Shown: positions 33,524 through 42,663, counted from the first letter of the stretch. The stretch is DNA of 64,000 bases from Parvicella sp964387945 (GCA_964387945.1 CAYLYX010000002.1:372001-436000); one strand, 5' to 3'. Notes: generated by a model from the letters alone, not told the origin. Numbers and translations are program-made.

Positions 33524-34087
33524 ATGAGTAGTGAGAATGAATACATAATCCAATACTCTGGGTTGAAGCTGGGGACGCATTCATTCGTTTTTGAAATTGG
33601 AAAAACGTTCTTTGAATCTTTTGAATACAGTGATATTCAGGGTTGTGAGGTAAAAGTGAAAATGGACATGGAGAAGTCATCCACGATGATGGTGCTGCTT
33701 TTTGATGTTGAAGGAAACGTTGTGTTTCCCTGTGATCGATGCCTCGAACCAGTCAGTTTAGCCATCAATGGGAATTATCGTCAGGTAGTGAAGTTTTCTG
33801 ATTTTGAGGAAAGTAATGACGATGAGATCATCATATTGCCAACAGGTGAGTATGAAATTGATGTCAAAAAACTGATTTACGATTTCATCATGCTAAGTGT
33901 TCCACTCAAAAGAGCGCATGAGCCAGGTGAATGTGATGAGGAGTTGGTGAAGAAACTTAGCGAGTTTTTGATTGACGAATTACCGGAAGAATCTACTGAT
34001 TTAGAAGAGAACGAACCTGAAGATGATCAGGAAGAAATTGACCCCAGATGGCAAGCGCTAAGGGATTTGAGAAATAAAGAGAATTGA
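33524..34087 (+). CDS. yceD: YceD/DUF177 family protein
   Basis: Start at the ATG at 33524 (MSSENEYIIQYSGLKLG), 187 residues; the TTG at 33500 lies inside the promoter. The family signature is the strand-Cys segment VVFPCDRCLEPVSLAINGNY, a CxxC pair common in DUF177, then EYEIDVKKLIYDFIMLSVPLKRAH and the acidic C-terminal tail ending DPRWQALRDLRNKEN. YceD family proteins are encoded next to rpmF and are linked to 23S rRNA processing or accumulation. Here it is 25 bases upstream of rpmF under one promoter, which supports the assignment. Confidence 0.9.
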   Translation: MSSENEYIIQYSGLKLGTHSFVFEIGKTFFESFEYSDIQGCEVKVKMDMEKSSTMMVLLFDVEGNVVFPCDRCLEPVSLAINGNYRQVVKFSDFEESNDDEIIILPTGEYEIDVKKLIYDFIMLSVPLKRAHEPGECDEELVKKLSEFLIDELPEESTDLEENEPEDDQEEIDPRWQALRDLRNKEN

Positions 34088-34112
34088 TTGACAATATTTA
34101 ATATTTGTAGAA

Positions 34113-34304
34113 ATGGCACATCCAAAACGAAAGATCTCGAAAACGAGAAGAGACAAAAGAAGAACACATAAGAAAGCAGAAGCTCCACAGTTAGCTACTT
34201 GCTCAACTACGGGTGCTACTCACCTTTACCACAGAGCACACTGGGTAGAAGGAAAACTTTACTATAAAGGTAAAGTGGTAATGGAGAAGGACACCGTAAT
34301 TTAA
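34113..34304 (+). CDS. rpmF: 50S ribosomal protein L32
   Basis: 63 residues, the usual length. The N-terminus AHPKRKISKTRRDKRRTHKKAEAPQL is the L32 signature, highly basic and rRNA-binding. The usual zinc-binding CxxC pairs are replaced: only ATCSTTG keeps one Cys, so this is the zinc-free (C-minus) form. It follows yceD as in most bacteria. A strong terminator follows the stop. Confidence 0.97.
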   Translation: MAHPKRKISKTRRDKRRTHKKAEAPQLATCSTTGATHLYHRAHWVEGKLYYKGKVVMEKDTVI

Positions 34305-34331
34305 TTTAGTACATTAAATTTCTCAAGATAT

Positions 34332-34362
34332 AAAGCTTTTCACCAATGGTGAAGGGCTTTTG
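34332..34362 (+). terminator. Rho-independent terminator after rpmF
   Basis: A 13-bp stem AAAGCTTTTCACC (34332-34344) pairs with 34348-34360 with two wobbles and a 3-base loop, ending in TTTTG. Confidence 0.85.
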
Positions 34363-34381
34363 TTCGTTATAGATATACCAT

Positions 34382-35278
34382 ATGTTTATTCAGCCCAAAC
34401 TGCTTGAACAAGGCAGCACAGTAGCCATCATTTCCACCGCAAGAAAAATTGACGTTTCCCAAATGGATGACGTTCAAAAAATACTAGAAAGCTGTGGGTA
34501 TCACGTGCAATGGGGAGATTCTATTCGAGAAGAGCATCATCAGTTTTGTGGAACGGATGAGCAGCGAGCAAGTGATCTTCAAGCCGCAATAGACGATCCA
34601 AATGTTGACGCTATTATGTGTTTTCGTGGAGGGTATGGTACGATCAGAATTCTAGACCAAGTTGATTTTTCAGGATTGATCAAACACCCCAAGTGGATTG
34701 TGGGCTATAGTGATGTAACTGCGCTCCACGGAAAGTTGCACAACCTTGGTCTGATGTCCGTTCATGGCACAATGCCAGTTAACTTCTCTGGAAATACGAA
34801 AGAAGCGCTGGAGACACTTCGTAATGTGCTGACAGGTAAAACCAACGACTATACCTTTCCAGTTCATACACTCAACAGACATGGAGAGGCGAGTGGTGAG
34901 TTGATTGGGGGTAATTTATCCATGATCTACAGCCTAGCTGGAACGCCTTACGACTTTGATTTTGAAGGTAAAATTCTCTTCATTGAGGACTTAGATGAAT
35001 ACCTCTATCACATTGATCGGATGATGCAAAACCTAAAGCACAGCGGTAAGTTGGCGAAGTTAAAAGGTTTGATTGTCGGTGGAATGACCGACATGAACGA
35101 TAATACTATTCCTTTTGGTTCTTCTGCGGTAGAAACCATTGCTAAAGCAGTAAGTGAATATAATTATCCCGTTTGCTTTGATTTTCCAGCAGGGCACATT
35201 GCCGATAACCGTGCGCTCATTCTGGGAAAAGAGTGCTCGCTTAAAGTAAGCTCGTCTGGAGTTGCGTTTGAGCAGTAG
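34382..35278 (+). CDS. LD-carboxypeptidase, peptidase family S66
   Basis: 298 residues, normal for the family. The nucleophile Ser110 lies in WIVGYSDVTALHGKL, the Glu of the triad in ILFIEDLDEYLYHIDRM (about 201-217) and the His in DFPAGHIADNRALI (about 271-284). These Ser-Glu-His enzymes remove the terminal D-alanine from tetrapeptides of recycled cell wall (LdcA-like), or act on related peptides. No signal peptide is visible, so it is cytoplasmic. It follows the rpmF terminator with only about 20 bases between, so its promoter would overlap the terminator region. Confidence 0.93.
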   Translation: MFIQPKLLEQGSTVAIISTARKIDVSQMDDVQKILESCGYHVQWGDSIREEHHQFCGTDEQRASDLQAAIDDPNVDAIMCFRGGYGTIRILDQVDFSGLIKHPKWIVGYSDVTALHGKLHNLGLMSVHGTMPVNFSGNTKEALETLRNVLTGKTNDYTFPVHTLNRHGEASGELIGGNLSMIYSLAGTPYDFDFEGKILFIEDLDEYLYHIDRMMQNLKHSGKLAKLKGLIVGGMTDMNDNTIPFGSSAVETIAKAVSEYNYPVCFDFPAGHIADNRALILGKECSLKVSSSGVAFEQ

Positions 35279-35285
35279 CTAATGG

Positions 35286-35813
35286 CTAAGATTCGTATTG
35301 ACTTACTGGGAAGTACCAGCCGTTTTTTTGGAGTTCATCAATAAATAACTCAGGACGCTTTCTAAAGATTTTCTCAATTTCTTTTGAATAACCATAGTGA
35401 GCTCGCGGAAGTTGCTCTTTGAATTGCTGCATGGTTTCCCCTCGTTTGGCAATGGGAACGTCAAACTTTAGGGTGTTCTTTTTATTGTCTAACAATTCAA
35501 ACCTGGGGGTTTCAGCAACCGTCAATACATAGCCAAGTTTTTGTTTGACACTGATGGGTTTAATCCAGACAATATCTTGTGGGTTTTCGTTTATTTTTTT
35601 GATCCAATAGCTAGCAGGCCTAAGTTTCCTGTGATTAAATAGGTAGTACATTCCAGCAACGATGGCAACAGCGATAACCATTGCAAACTCTTGAGGTTCA
35701 GCGTTTCCAATAAAGATCAATAAAACTAACAAACCAACCCCTACCAGAACCAAAGCGTAAAAAACAAATGACTGTGTAAAAGCAGCTCCTTTAATTCTTC
35801 TTTCGAGTTTCAT
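35286..35813 (-). CDS. Membrane-anchored protein of an unnamed paralogous family (copy 1)
   Basis: 175 residues. Two adjacent hydrophobic helices (about 13-35 and 40-60) form a hairpin; the remaining 115 residues are soluble. It is clearly related to the protein at 43385-43924: both carry AMVIAV-type helix 2, then YYLFNHRKLRPASYWIKKINENPQDIVWIKPI (copy 2 YYWANRHRFKPLKFWIEVFEHHPEELIWVKPI) and the late HYGYSKEIEKIFRKRPELFIDELQKNGWY. I know no named family. It converges on the LD-carboxypeptidase gene, eight bases apart. The function is unknown. Confidence 0.75.
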   Translation of the reverse strand: MKLERRIKGAAFTQSFVFYALVLVGVGLLVLLIFIGNAEPQEFAMVIAVAIVAGMYYLFNHRKLRPASYWIKKINENPQDIVWIKPISVKQKLGYVLTVAETPRFELLDNKKNTLKFDVPIAKRGETMQQFKEQLPRAHYGYSKEIEKIFRKRPELFIDELQKNGWYFPVSQYES

Positions 35814-35840
35814 GGCAATACTTTAAGTGAGTTAAGGACA

Positions 35841-35869
35841 AAAAAAAGCCCGTTTATGAAACGAGCTTT
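35841..35869 (-). terminator. Rho-independent terminator
   Basis: The minus strand carries an 11-bp stem (35859-35869 with 35845-35855, one G-T pair, loop of three) followed by seven T. It ends the DUF4412-like gene. Confidence 0.85.
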
Positions 35870-35890
35870 TGATATTATTGTGCAATAGAT

Positions 35891-36529
35891 TTATTTCTCA
35901 AACTTCGAGAAACCACTAGGAACTTCAAACATATCATTCGCTATTTTTTTCTTAGTGATTTTTCCAGCAGTTAGTTCAGAAACCTGCGTTCCGTCAGAAA
36001 GAGTTGTCTCCACACTCAACATTGGGAAATAACCATCCATTCCAGGAATTTCCATAAAGAACATCGACTGGTTTTCTTTTCTGTTCAATGTTTTTAGCAT
36101 TGGGATAAAGAAGTCATAGTCTCCTTTGGCAACCCAATAAACAATCTTTCTGTCCTTGTCTTGGCAAGTAACGATAATTTCCTCGCACTTAAAGCCGTTA
36201 ATCGTTTTCGTTTTTCCTGTTTTATTAACCTCTACATCCAAATCAGAAGCCGGACGTTTATTAGGAACTTCCATGTACATTTTTCGCTCTGGACTTACGG
36301 CAAGCATTGTACCTTCTTTTAAGTCCATTAATTGTACGCCTTCGATGGCACCATCGGTGATTTCTTCAACTCTTACGTTATCACCAGAAACGTAATATTT
36401 GTAATGCACTTCGATACTTCCCACCTTCTTCATAAATTCAATCTCACCAGCGAATTGTGCAAATGATGTCGCTGTTACAAGAATTGCTGAAGCAACAGCT
36501 AGGATAGATTTCTTAAAATTCATTTTCAT
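35891..36529 (-). CDS. DUF4412-like secreted protein
   Basis: 212 residues with signal peptide MKMNFKKSILAVASAILVTATSFAQ. The mature protein begins FAGEIEFMKKVGSIEVHYKYYVSGDNVRVEE and continues KEGTMLAVSPERKMYMEVP and TINGFKCEEIIV, the order of DUF4412 domains, which are beta-rich and found in secreted or lipid-anchored proteins. The role of the family is unknown. A second ATG two codons in is equally possible. A terminator follows, so it is separate from the paralogous membrane protein gene downstream. Confidence 0.8.
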   Translation of the reverse strand: MKMNFKKSILAVASAILVTATSFAQFAGEIEFMKKVGSIEVHYKYYVSGDNVRVEEITDGAIEGVQLMDLKEGTMLAVSPERKMYMEVPNKRPASDLDVEVNKTGKTKTINGFKCEEIIVTCQDKDRKIVYWVAKGDYDFFIPMLKTLNRKENQSMFFMEIPGMDGYFPMLSVETTLSDGTQVSELTAGKITKKKIANDMFEVPSGFSKFEK

Positions 36530-36629
36530 GACTATTTTTTGTTTAAGCGTTGACTAAAGTAATAATTTAATTTTTAATATCTAACTTAGATGGTCAAACG
36601 TTTACAAACTCCGTTCCAAAACGCAAAAT

Positions 36630-36995
36630 ATGGCTTCAAAAAAAGAAACAGGGGCATTTGGAGAAGATCAAGCCGTTTCATTTTTAGTAGAAAATGGATA
36701 CCAGATTGTTACCCGAAACTGGCGCTACCTAAAGGGAGAGATTGATATCATTGCCAAGAAAGAAGATTGGCTCGTTTTTGTAGAGGTGAAAACTCGAAGC
36801 ACGATTGACTTTGGTAACCCCGAAGAGTTTGTAGCACCTAAGCAGCAACGACTTATTATTAACACAGCGCATCAGTTTATCGTAGACAACGACAGACAAG
36901 AGGAAGCACGGTTTGACATTGTGGGTATTGTAGTGCAAAACGGCAAGGTGGTTCAGGTAGATCACATTGAAGGAGCGTTTTATCCAACGCTATAG
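36630..36995 (+). CDS. yraN: YraN family protein, predicted endonuclease-fold
   Basis: 121 residues, the usual length of UPF0102/YraN. The restriction-endonuclease-like core shows GAFGEDQAVSFLVENGYQIVTRNWRYLKGEIDIIAKKEDWLVFVEVKTR, with the Glu, Asp and ExK residues expected for metal-dependent nuclease folds. Its cellular role is not established; relatives may process DNA or recombination intermediates. The start codon at 36630 fits the family. It begins a long run of forward genes reaching 47976. Confidence 0.92.
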   Translation: MASKKETGAFGEDQAVSFLVENGYQIVTRNWRYLKGEIDIIAKKEDWLVFVEVKTRSTIDFGNPEEFVAPKQQRLIINTAHQFIVDNDRQEEARFDIVGIVVQNGKVVQVDHIEGAFYPTL

Positions 36996-37100
36996 CTACC
37001 TATTATTTCATTGTTACATTCGCACATTGGTAGGGTTTTAAATTCCTTATTTCAGCCATTAATAACTATATTCGCATGATATAAACCAAAAAAGATAATC

Positions 37101-37991
37101 ATGCAGAATATTTCGGTAATTGGAGCAGGCACAATGGGGAATGGAATCGCTCATGTTTTTGCCCAATCAGGATACAAAGTAAGTTTAGTGGATATCTCAG
37201 AGGCAGCGCTAGAGAAAGGGGTGGCAACCATTTCCAAGAACCTGGATCGAATGGTCGCTAAAGAGAAAATCACTGCTGAAGACAAGGCAAACACTTTAGC
37301 GAATATTACTACTTACATGGATGTGGCAAAAGGAGTTGGATCGGCAGAGTTGGTGGTTGAGGCAGCTACCGAAAATGTGGATCTAAAACTGAAGATATTT
37401 CAGCAGTTGGACGAAGCCGCTCCAGCGGGTTGTATTTTGAGCACAAATACCTCTTCGATTTCGATTACCAAAATTGCAGCAGTAACGAGTCGTCCCGAAA
37501 AAGTGATTGGAATGCACTTTATGAATCCTGTACCCGTGATGAAATTGGTGGAGATCATTCGAGGATATTCAACAACTGATGAGGTACTAAACACCATCAT
37601 GGAGACTTCTCGTTCGTTGAAGAAAGTTCCAGTTGAAGTGAACGATTACCCTGGCTTTGTTGCCAATAAGATTTTAATGCCGATGATTAACGAAGCGATC
37701 ATCACGTTGCATGAAGGTACAGCGGGTGTTGAAGAGATTGACACTGTTATGAAGCTTGGTATGGCTCACCCAATGGGACCATTACAATTGGCTGATTTCA
37801 TTGGATTGGATGTTTGTCTAGCAATTCTTAGAGTACTTCAGGATGGTTATGGAGACCCGAAATATGCGCCTTGTCCGTTGTTGGTGAACATGGTTACAGC
37901 TGGAAAACTAGGCGTAAAATCTGGAGAAGGTTTTTACACTTGGGAGCATGGAACAAAGGACCTGATTGTAGCAGACAATTTCAAAAAATAA
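37101..37991 (+). CDS. 3-hydroxybutyryl-CoA dehydrogenase
   Basis: 296 residues. The NAD-binding Rossmann motif ISVIGAGTMGNGIAHVFAQSGYKVSLVDIS is at the N-terminus, and the catalytic region GMHFMNPVPVMKLVEIIRGYST (with the His) and DYPGFVANKILMPMINEAI follow. The C-terminal domain contains KLGMAHPMGPLQLADFIGLDVCLAILRVL. It interconverts acetoacetyl-CoA and 3-hydroxybutyryl-CoA in fatty-acid oxidation or short-chain synthesis. It is followed four bases later by lgt, but the functions are unrelated. Confidence 0.95.
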   Translation: MQNISVIGAGTMGNGIAHVFAQSGYKVSLVDISEAALEKGVATISKNLDRMVAKEKITAEDKANTLANITTYMDVAKGVGSAELVVEAATENVDLKLKIFQQLDEAAPAGCILSTNTSSISITKIAAVTSRPEKVIGMHFMNPVPVMKLVEIIRGYSTTDEVLNTIMETSRSLKKVPVEVNDYPGFVANKILMPMINEAIITLHEGTAGVEEIDTVMKLGMAHPMGPLQLADFIGLDVCLAILRVLQDGYGDPKYAPCPLLVNMVTAGKLGVKSGEGFYTWEHGTKDLIVADNFKK

Positions 37992-37995
37992 TTGA

Positions 37996-39123
37996 ATGAG
38001 CGATTTATTGGCTTTCATTACCTGGGATGTTGATTGGAACATCATGGAATCACCCATAGCGGTGCGTTATTATGGTGTGCTATGGGCGTTGAGTTTCCTC
38101 ATCGGAATATTTCTGATGAAGAAAATGATGGCCAATGATAACGCTCCTGATGACTATACAGATAAGATTTTTATCTACGTGCTTTTAGGAGGTGTTTTAG
38201 GGGCTCGATTGGGTCATGTAATTTTCTATGATCCCCAGTATTATTTTACAGCCGAACATTGGACAGAAATTCCTATGATTTGGAAAGGAGGACTCGCTAG
38301 TCATGGAGGAGCGATTGGAGTGGTTATTGCAAATTGGCTCTACACCAAGCGGGTTTCGAAAAAAACGTTCTTGTGGTCAATTGATAAGATTGTGGTTTGT
38401 GTGGCGTTGGCAGCTTGCTTAATTCGAGTTGGAAACTTAATGAACTCGGAAATTATTGGTAGAGAGAGCGATAGCGACATGGCCATGTTTTTCCAATTTG
38501 CAGCAGAAGAGGACATCAAGAACGACATCTTTTTTAAGTCTGGAAAAGAGGTTGAAGCCGCTGACGTTGTTATTGAACCACAGGGAGATAATTATATTGT
38601 TAAGATTAACGTTCATTCAAAAGCTAACTTGTCAAATGAAAAGCTGGCAATCCTGCTGGCGAGTGTAAAAAGTAGGCACCGTGAGGGTAGTCCAGGTTTT
38701 AACGAATACGAAGATCATATCAAAACGGTAGACAATCCTTCGTTAGAGCTGACAGAATCCAAAGGTAACACTGGGTATATGCAGTTCAGTATACAACCGA
38801 TACCAAGAATCCCAACTCAGATTTGGGAAGCAGGGTGCTATTTGTTAATTTTCTTCTTTCTCTTCTGGGCATACTGGAAGCAGCATTGGTACAAAAAGGA
38901 AGGACTGTTATTCGGACTGTTCTTAGTACTGCTTTTTGGTGCACGATTCATTATTGAATTTTATAAAGAGAATCAGGTGGAGGGATTAACAGATGAAGCT
39001 TTTTTGAATAGAGGACAACAACTGAGTATTCCTGCGATATTGGTAGGAGCTTATTTTGTTTTTAGAGCTTTTAAGAACCCTGAAAAAGATACGAACGTAA
39101 CAAAAGAAAAATCGAGCGCATGA
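37996..39123 (+). CDS. lgt: Prolipoprotein diacylglyceryl transferase with Bacteroidota-type insert
   Basis: 375 residues, longer than the roughly 290 of E. coli Lgt. The multi-pass membrane core shows WGGLASHGGAIG-type motif (here KGGLASHGGAIGVV), LIRVGNLMNSEIIG and RIPTQIWEAG, the catalytic and phosphatidylglycerol-binding segments. Between the last two lies a soluble insert of about 110 residues (GRESDSD to QFSIQP). Lgt attaches diacylglycerol to the lipobox Cys, so it processes the many lipoproteins in this window. It starts four bases after the dehydrogenase stop and its TGA overlaps the next ATG. Confidence 0.95.
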   Translation: MSDLLAFITWDVDWNIMESPIAVRYYGVLWALSFLIGIFLMKKMMANDNAPDDYTDKIFIYVLLGGVLGARLGHVIFYDPQYYFTAEHWTEIPMIWKGGLASHGGAIGVVIANWLYTKRVSKKTFLWSIDKIVVCVALAACLIRVGNLMNSEIIGRESDSDMAMFFQFAAEEDIKNDIFFKSGKEVEAADVVIEPQGDNYIVKINVHSKANLSNEKLAILLASVKSRHREGSPGFNEYEDHIKTVDNPSLELTESKGNTGYMQFSIQPIPRIPTQIWEAGCYLLIFFFLFWAYWKQHWYKKEGLLFGLFLVLLFGARFIIEFYKENQVEGLTDEAFLNRGQQLSIPAILVGAYFVFRAFKNPEKDTNVTKEKSSA

Positions 39124-40658
39124 AACATTTAGCATGGATAATATTTGCATCTGGTTTTCTGATGGCTTGTGCTGGCGAACAGCATCCTGAAGACAAAACT
39201 TCCGCTGAAACTTTGTCTGCATCTTCGGAGGATACGGTAATAGTAGAGGTAGATGAAACGGTTCCATTGGATAGTTTGTTCAAAGAAGTCGACTCCAGCT
39301 TTACGCACAAAACGCTGCTCGTACCAGAGGGGCTGAAAGTACAGGTTTTATTTAGGGAAAGTTTAGATAGCGTAGTTCGCGCAGATGGCGTGAAGGGACC
39401 CGCAAAAGGTTCTCACGATATGCTTACATTCATTCCAGATCCAGAAAACATGAACAAAGGTTGGCTTTACGTGAGTCATGAAACGAAGTACAGAGATGAT
39501 ATTCTAGGCGATGGCGGTGGAGCAACGATGTTTCAGATAGAAAAAGACAGTAGTGGAAACTGGAATCGTTTGACAGACTTCCAGCATGTTGATTTTACAA
39601 CTGTAGGTAATACCCAGCGAAACTGTGGAGGAGCGTTGGGACCCAACGGAATGATTTATACTTGTGAAGAGTCTCAACCCATGGGCAACGGAGCTCTGAC
39701 GAGAAAAGGAAAAGGTCACCAAAACCCACAAAAGATTGGAAATCTGGAGTATTGGCAAAACTTTGGTTACGTAGTAGAAGTAGACCCCAACACAAAAAAA
39801 GCAACACAGAAAATGATGGCTTGGGGTAGGTTCTACCATGAGGATGTTGAGTTTATGGACGACAACAAGACGATTTATTTATCAGATGATCATCAGCCAG
39901 GTGTTTTCTTCAAGTTTGTGGCAGATGAAGCAGGGACGTACGATGTTGGGCAACTGTTTGCTTTCAGGAGATCAGATGATGGTACTTCAGGTTCTTGGAT
40001 ACCAATGCCCAGAGATACGGCTTCATTGATTAAAATCAGAGATGTGGCAATCGATTCTGGTGCTACACTTTTTATGCGACACGAGTGGTTTGAGAGAATT
40101 GGCAATAAAATTTACATTACAGAAACAGGACATGACGAAGAAGATTGGGCGGAATATATAGATAGGGGCGCAAATATTGCTATGGCCTTACTTCCGTATA
40201 TGGAGGGCACGGTTGCACATGATGTTCATGGAAGATTATTAGTGTTTGATACCGAGACAAATCAAATGTCTACGCACCTGGAAGGTGGGTTTAACTCCGA
40301 TAGCTCAAAGGTGTTTTCCAATCCAGATAACATTACCAGTGTCAGTTTTGGAGGAAAAGATTATCTCATGTTTTGTGAAGACCTTAACGATACTGATAAA
40401 GGTAGAATACCCGCTCACGCTGAGAAAAAAGGAACCTATTACACAGAACTATACATGTTAGACCTGAGCATCGAAAATCCTACAATCGATGATTTATTCA
40501 GATTTGCGGTTGGACCCAATCGAGCTGAGTTGACAGGGGTGATGATGTCTCCCGACAAAAGCACGGTGTTTTTTAACGTAATGCACCCGCTTTGGTCAAA
40601 CGATAAACCTTATGACAGATCGCTCACGGTAGCCGTATCTGGTTGGGAAGTAAAATAA
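39120..40658 (+). CDS. PhoX-like (DUF839) lipoprotein
   Basis: 512 residues with lipobox LMACAG (Cys17) rather than the twin-arginine signal of classical PhoX. The body has PhoX/DUF839 features: GSHDMLTFIPDPENMNKGWLYVSHE, RNCGGALGPNGMIYTCEES, YGYVVEVDP-like FGYVVEVDPNTKKATQKMMAWGRFYHEDVEFM, TIYLSDDHQPGVFFKFVAD and FSNPDNITSVSFGGKDYLMFCEDL. PhoX proteins are calcium- and iron-dependent phosphatases, but many relatives are uncharacterised beta-propellers. The start overlaps the lgt stop by four bases. Surface location through lipid anchoring is inferred. Confidence 0.82.
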   Translation: MKHLAWIIFASGFLMACAGEQHPEDKTSAETLSASSEDTVIVEVDETVPLDSLFKEVDSSFTHKTLLVPEGLKVQVLFRESLDSVVRADGVKGPAKGSHDMLTFIPDPENMNKGWLYVSHETKYRDDILGDGGGATMFQIEKDSSGNWNRLTDFQHVDFTTVGNTQRNCGGALGPNGMIYTCEESQPMGNGALTRKGKGHQNPQKIGNLEYWQNFGYVVEVDPNTKKATQKMMAWGRFYHEDVEFMDDNKTIYLSDDHQPGVFFKFVADEAGTYDVGQLFAFRRSDDGTSGSWIPMPRDTASLIKIRDVAIDSGATLFMRHEWFERIGNKIYITETGHDEEDWAEYIDRGANIAMALLPYMEGTVAHDVHGRLLVFDTETNQMSTHLEGGFNSDSSKVFSNPDNITSVSFGGKDYLMFCEDLNDTDKGRIPAHAEKKGTYYTELYMLDLSIENPTIDDLFRFAVGPNRAELTGVMMSPDKSTVFFNVMHPLWSNDKPYDRSLTVAVSGWEVK

Positions 40659-40660
40659 CC

Positions 40661-41290
40661 ATGATAGAAGTAAAAGACCTGACATATCACTACAAAATTG
40701 ATCAACCGATGGTTTTTCCTGATTTTTGCTATGATCAAGGAGAACAAGCTTTGATTCTTGGAGAAAGTGGTTGTGGTAAAACAACGCTACTTCACTTATT
40801 ATCGGGTTTACTGAAGCCAAAAGGAGGCTTCGTTTCCATTGGTGGCAAGAAGTTAAACGTGCTATCCGGGGCCGCTTTAGACAAGTTTAGAGGAGCAAAT
40901 ATTGGTATTGTTTTCCAAACACCACACTTTATAGAAGCATTGACAGTGAAAGAAAACTTGCAGTTTGCGCAGACGCTGGCAGGTAATAAAAAGGACGTTG
41001 AAAGTATTAAGCAAGTGCTGAATGATTTGGGAATACCACAAAAGTTGAATGATTCCGTAAAGAACCTGTCGCAGGGTGAAAAACAACGCGTTACCATTGC
41101 AAGAGCGTTGATTAATCAGCCCAAGCTAATTCTGGCAGATGAACCCACCTCAGCATTGGATGACAAGAACTGTAAAGCGGTGATTAGACTTTTGAAGGAA
41201 CAAGCACAAAAGAATAATGCGACCCTGTTAATCGTAACACACGATGGCAGATTGAATAGTGAATTCGAACAAAAACTGAGATTGTCATGA
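40661..41290 (+). CDS. ABC transporter ATP-binding protein, LolD/MacB type
   Basis: Start at the ATG at 40661 (MIEVKDLTYHYK), 209 residues. Walker A GESGCGKTTLLH, the signature NLSQGEKQRVTIARALI and Walker B LILADEPTSALD are intact, with the switch His in THDGRL. It hydrolyses ATP for the permease encoded next, which it overlaps by four bases. This type of pair drives mechanotransmission or extrusion from the outer leaflet of the inner membrane rather than classical import. It starts two bases after the PhoX-like gene. Confidence 0.93.
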   Translation: MIEVKDLTYHYKIDQPMVFPDFCYDQGEQALILGESGCGKTTLLHLLSGLLKPKGGFVSIGGKKLNVLSGAALDKFRGANIGIVFQTPHFIEALTVKENLQFAQTLAGNKKDVESIKQVLNDLGIPQKLNDSVKNLSQGEKQRVTIARALINQPKLILADEPTSALDDKNCKAVIRLLKEQAQKNNATLLIVTHDGRLNSEFEQKLRLS

Positions 41291-42663
41291 ACCTCTTTCG
41301 CTTAAGTTGGAGAAATATCGTTCACAGACCACTGGCATCAGGGTTAGCAGTTTTACTCTTGGCAGCGGGTGTGTCAATTATCTTGATTACCCTACTTACA
41401 ACTTCTCAATTGGACGAAAAGTTTAAAAACAATGTGAAAGATGTTGACTTTGTTGTGGGGGCTAAAGGAAGTAGGCTACAGCTCATCTTATGCAATATTT
41501 TTCAGGTCGATAATCCCACAGGAAATATTAAATATGCCAAAGCCAATGCGATCAAGATGCATCCGTTTGTGAAACGCGCGATTCCACTTTCCATTGGAGA
41601 CAATTATCAGACGTATCGAATTGTAGGAACTACGGAAGAGTACATTGACCTCTATAATGGGACAATTGCAGAAGGAAGAATCTGGGAAACACCTATGGAG
41701 TCCGTAATTGGGTCAGGAATAGCTGAGAAGTTTCATTTAGAGATTGGAGATCAATTTGCTGGCGGACATGGCTTAGGTGAATCCACGCACATCCATGATG
41801 ATATGATGTATACAGTTGTGGGAATTTTAGACCCTAGCAATACCGTAATGGACAACTTATTACTTACCTCTTTGGAAAGCGTTTGGGTAGTTCATGCTGG
41901 AGAAGCCCATCAGGCTAAAGGTTCTCTGGAAATCAAAACGTTGGATGATTTGGATAGTACCGCCAAAGACTCGTTGATGACGCTAGAAGAATTTAAAGCG
42001 CAAAATGCATTAGATGAAGAGAATGAGGAGGAAGAAGAGGAAATGCACGATCATGATCATGCTGCTCACGGAAAAATAGATTATGATTCTTTGCTAAAAT
42101 TAATAAGTCCATTAGAAAGAGAAGTAACAGGAATGCTCATTCAAGTGGAAGAAGGAGGAAAAGCGAAACTCTCGGTGCAAGGAACAATCAACACCTACGA
42201 AGGAATGATGGCAGCCGATGTAGCCATTGAAATGCAACGACTAAAGGAAATCATGACACCAGCAACAGGAGTGATGGAAATGCTAGCATACGTTATCATG
42301 GTGATTGCAGCCGTCAGTATGTTTGTGGCCATGTTCAACTCCCTCAAAGACCGTCAGTATGAAATTGCGCTAATGCGTGTAATGGGAAGCTCTTCAGGAA
42401 AGGTGTTCTTATCGATCCTCATGGAAGGCTTTTATTTGGCCATTTTAGGATTTGGCTTGGGTTGGTTATTAAGCCATTTAGGGATGCAGGTTTTTTCTGG
42501 CTACCTTACAGAAGAATATCACTTTGACTTTAGTGGCTGGATTTTTCTTTCTGAGGAAATTTACTTATTTTTTGGAGCATTGGTAATTGGTGTGATCGCT
42601 TCAATTTACCCCGCCATTAAAGCTTATAGTGCCGATATTTCGGAAACACTGAGTAAGAACTAA
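41287..42663 (+). CDS. ABC transporter permease, FtsX/MacB family, with His-rich acidic insert
   Basis: 458 residues. One helix near the N-terminus (about 15-38), a large periplasmic domain, and three C-terminal helices (about 335-360, 375-400, 425-450) with the FtsX-type segment MFNSLKDRQYEIALMRVMGSS give the typical MacB/FtsX topology. Unusually, residues 239-262 read QNALDEENEEEEEEMHDHDHAAHG, acidic and His-rich, inside the periplasmic domain. It could bind a divalent metal (inference). The TGA/ATG overlap with the ATPase gene shows a coupled pair; the transported substrate is unknown. Confidence 0.88.
   Translation: MNLFRLSWRNIVHRPLASGLAVLLLAAGVSIILITLLTTSQLDEKFKNNVKDVDFVVGAKGSRLQLILCNIFQVDNPTGNIKYAKANAIKMHPFVKRAIPLSIGDNYQTYRIVGTTEEYIDLYNGTIAEGRIWETPMESVIGSGIAEKFHLEIGDQFAGGHGLGESTHIHDDMMYTVVGILDPSNTVMDNLLLTSLESVWVVHAGEAHQAKGSLEIKTLDDLDSTAKDSLMTLEEFKAQNALDEENEEEEEEMHDHDHAAHGKIDYDSLLKLISPLEREVTGMLIQVEEGGKAKLSVQGTINTYEGMMAADVAIEMQRLKEIMTPATGVMEMLAYVIMVIAAVSMFVAMFNSLKDRQYEIALMRVMGSSSGKVFLSILMEGFYLAILGFGLGWLLSHLGMQVFSGYLTEEYHFDFSGWIFLSEEIYLFFGALVIGVIASIYPAIKAYSADISETLSKN

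Noticed and set aside
33378..33680. Minus-strand open frame spanning the yceD promoter
   Set aside because: It overlaps a well-supported promoter and gene and has no family features.
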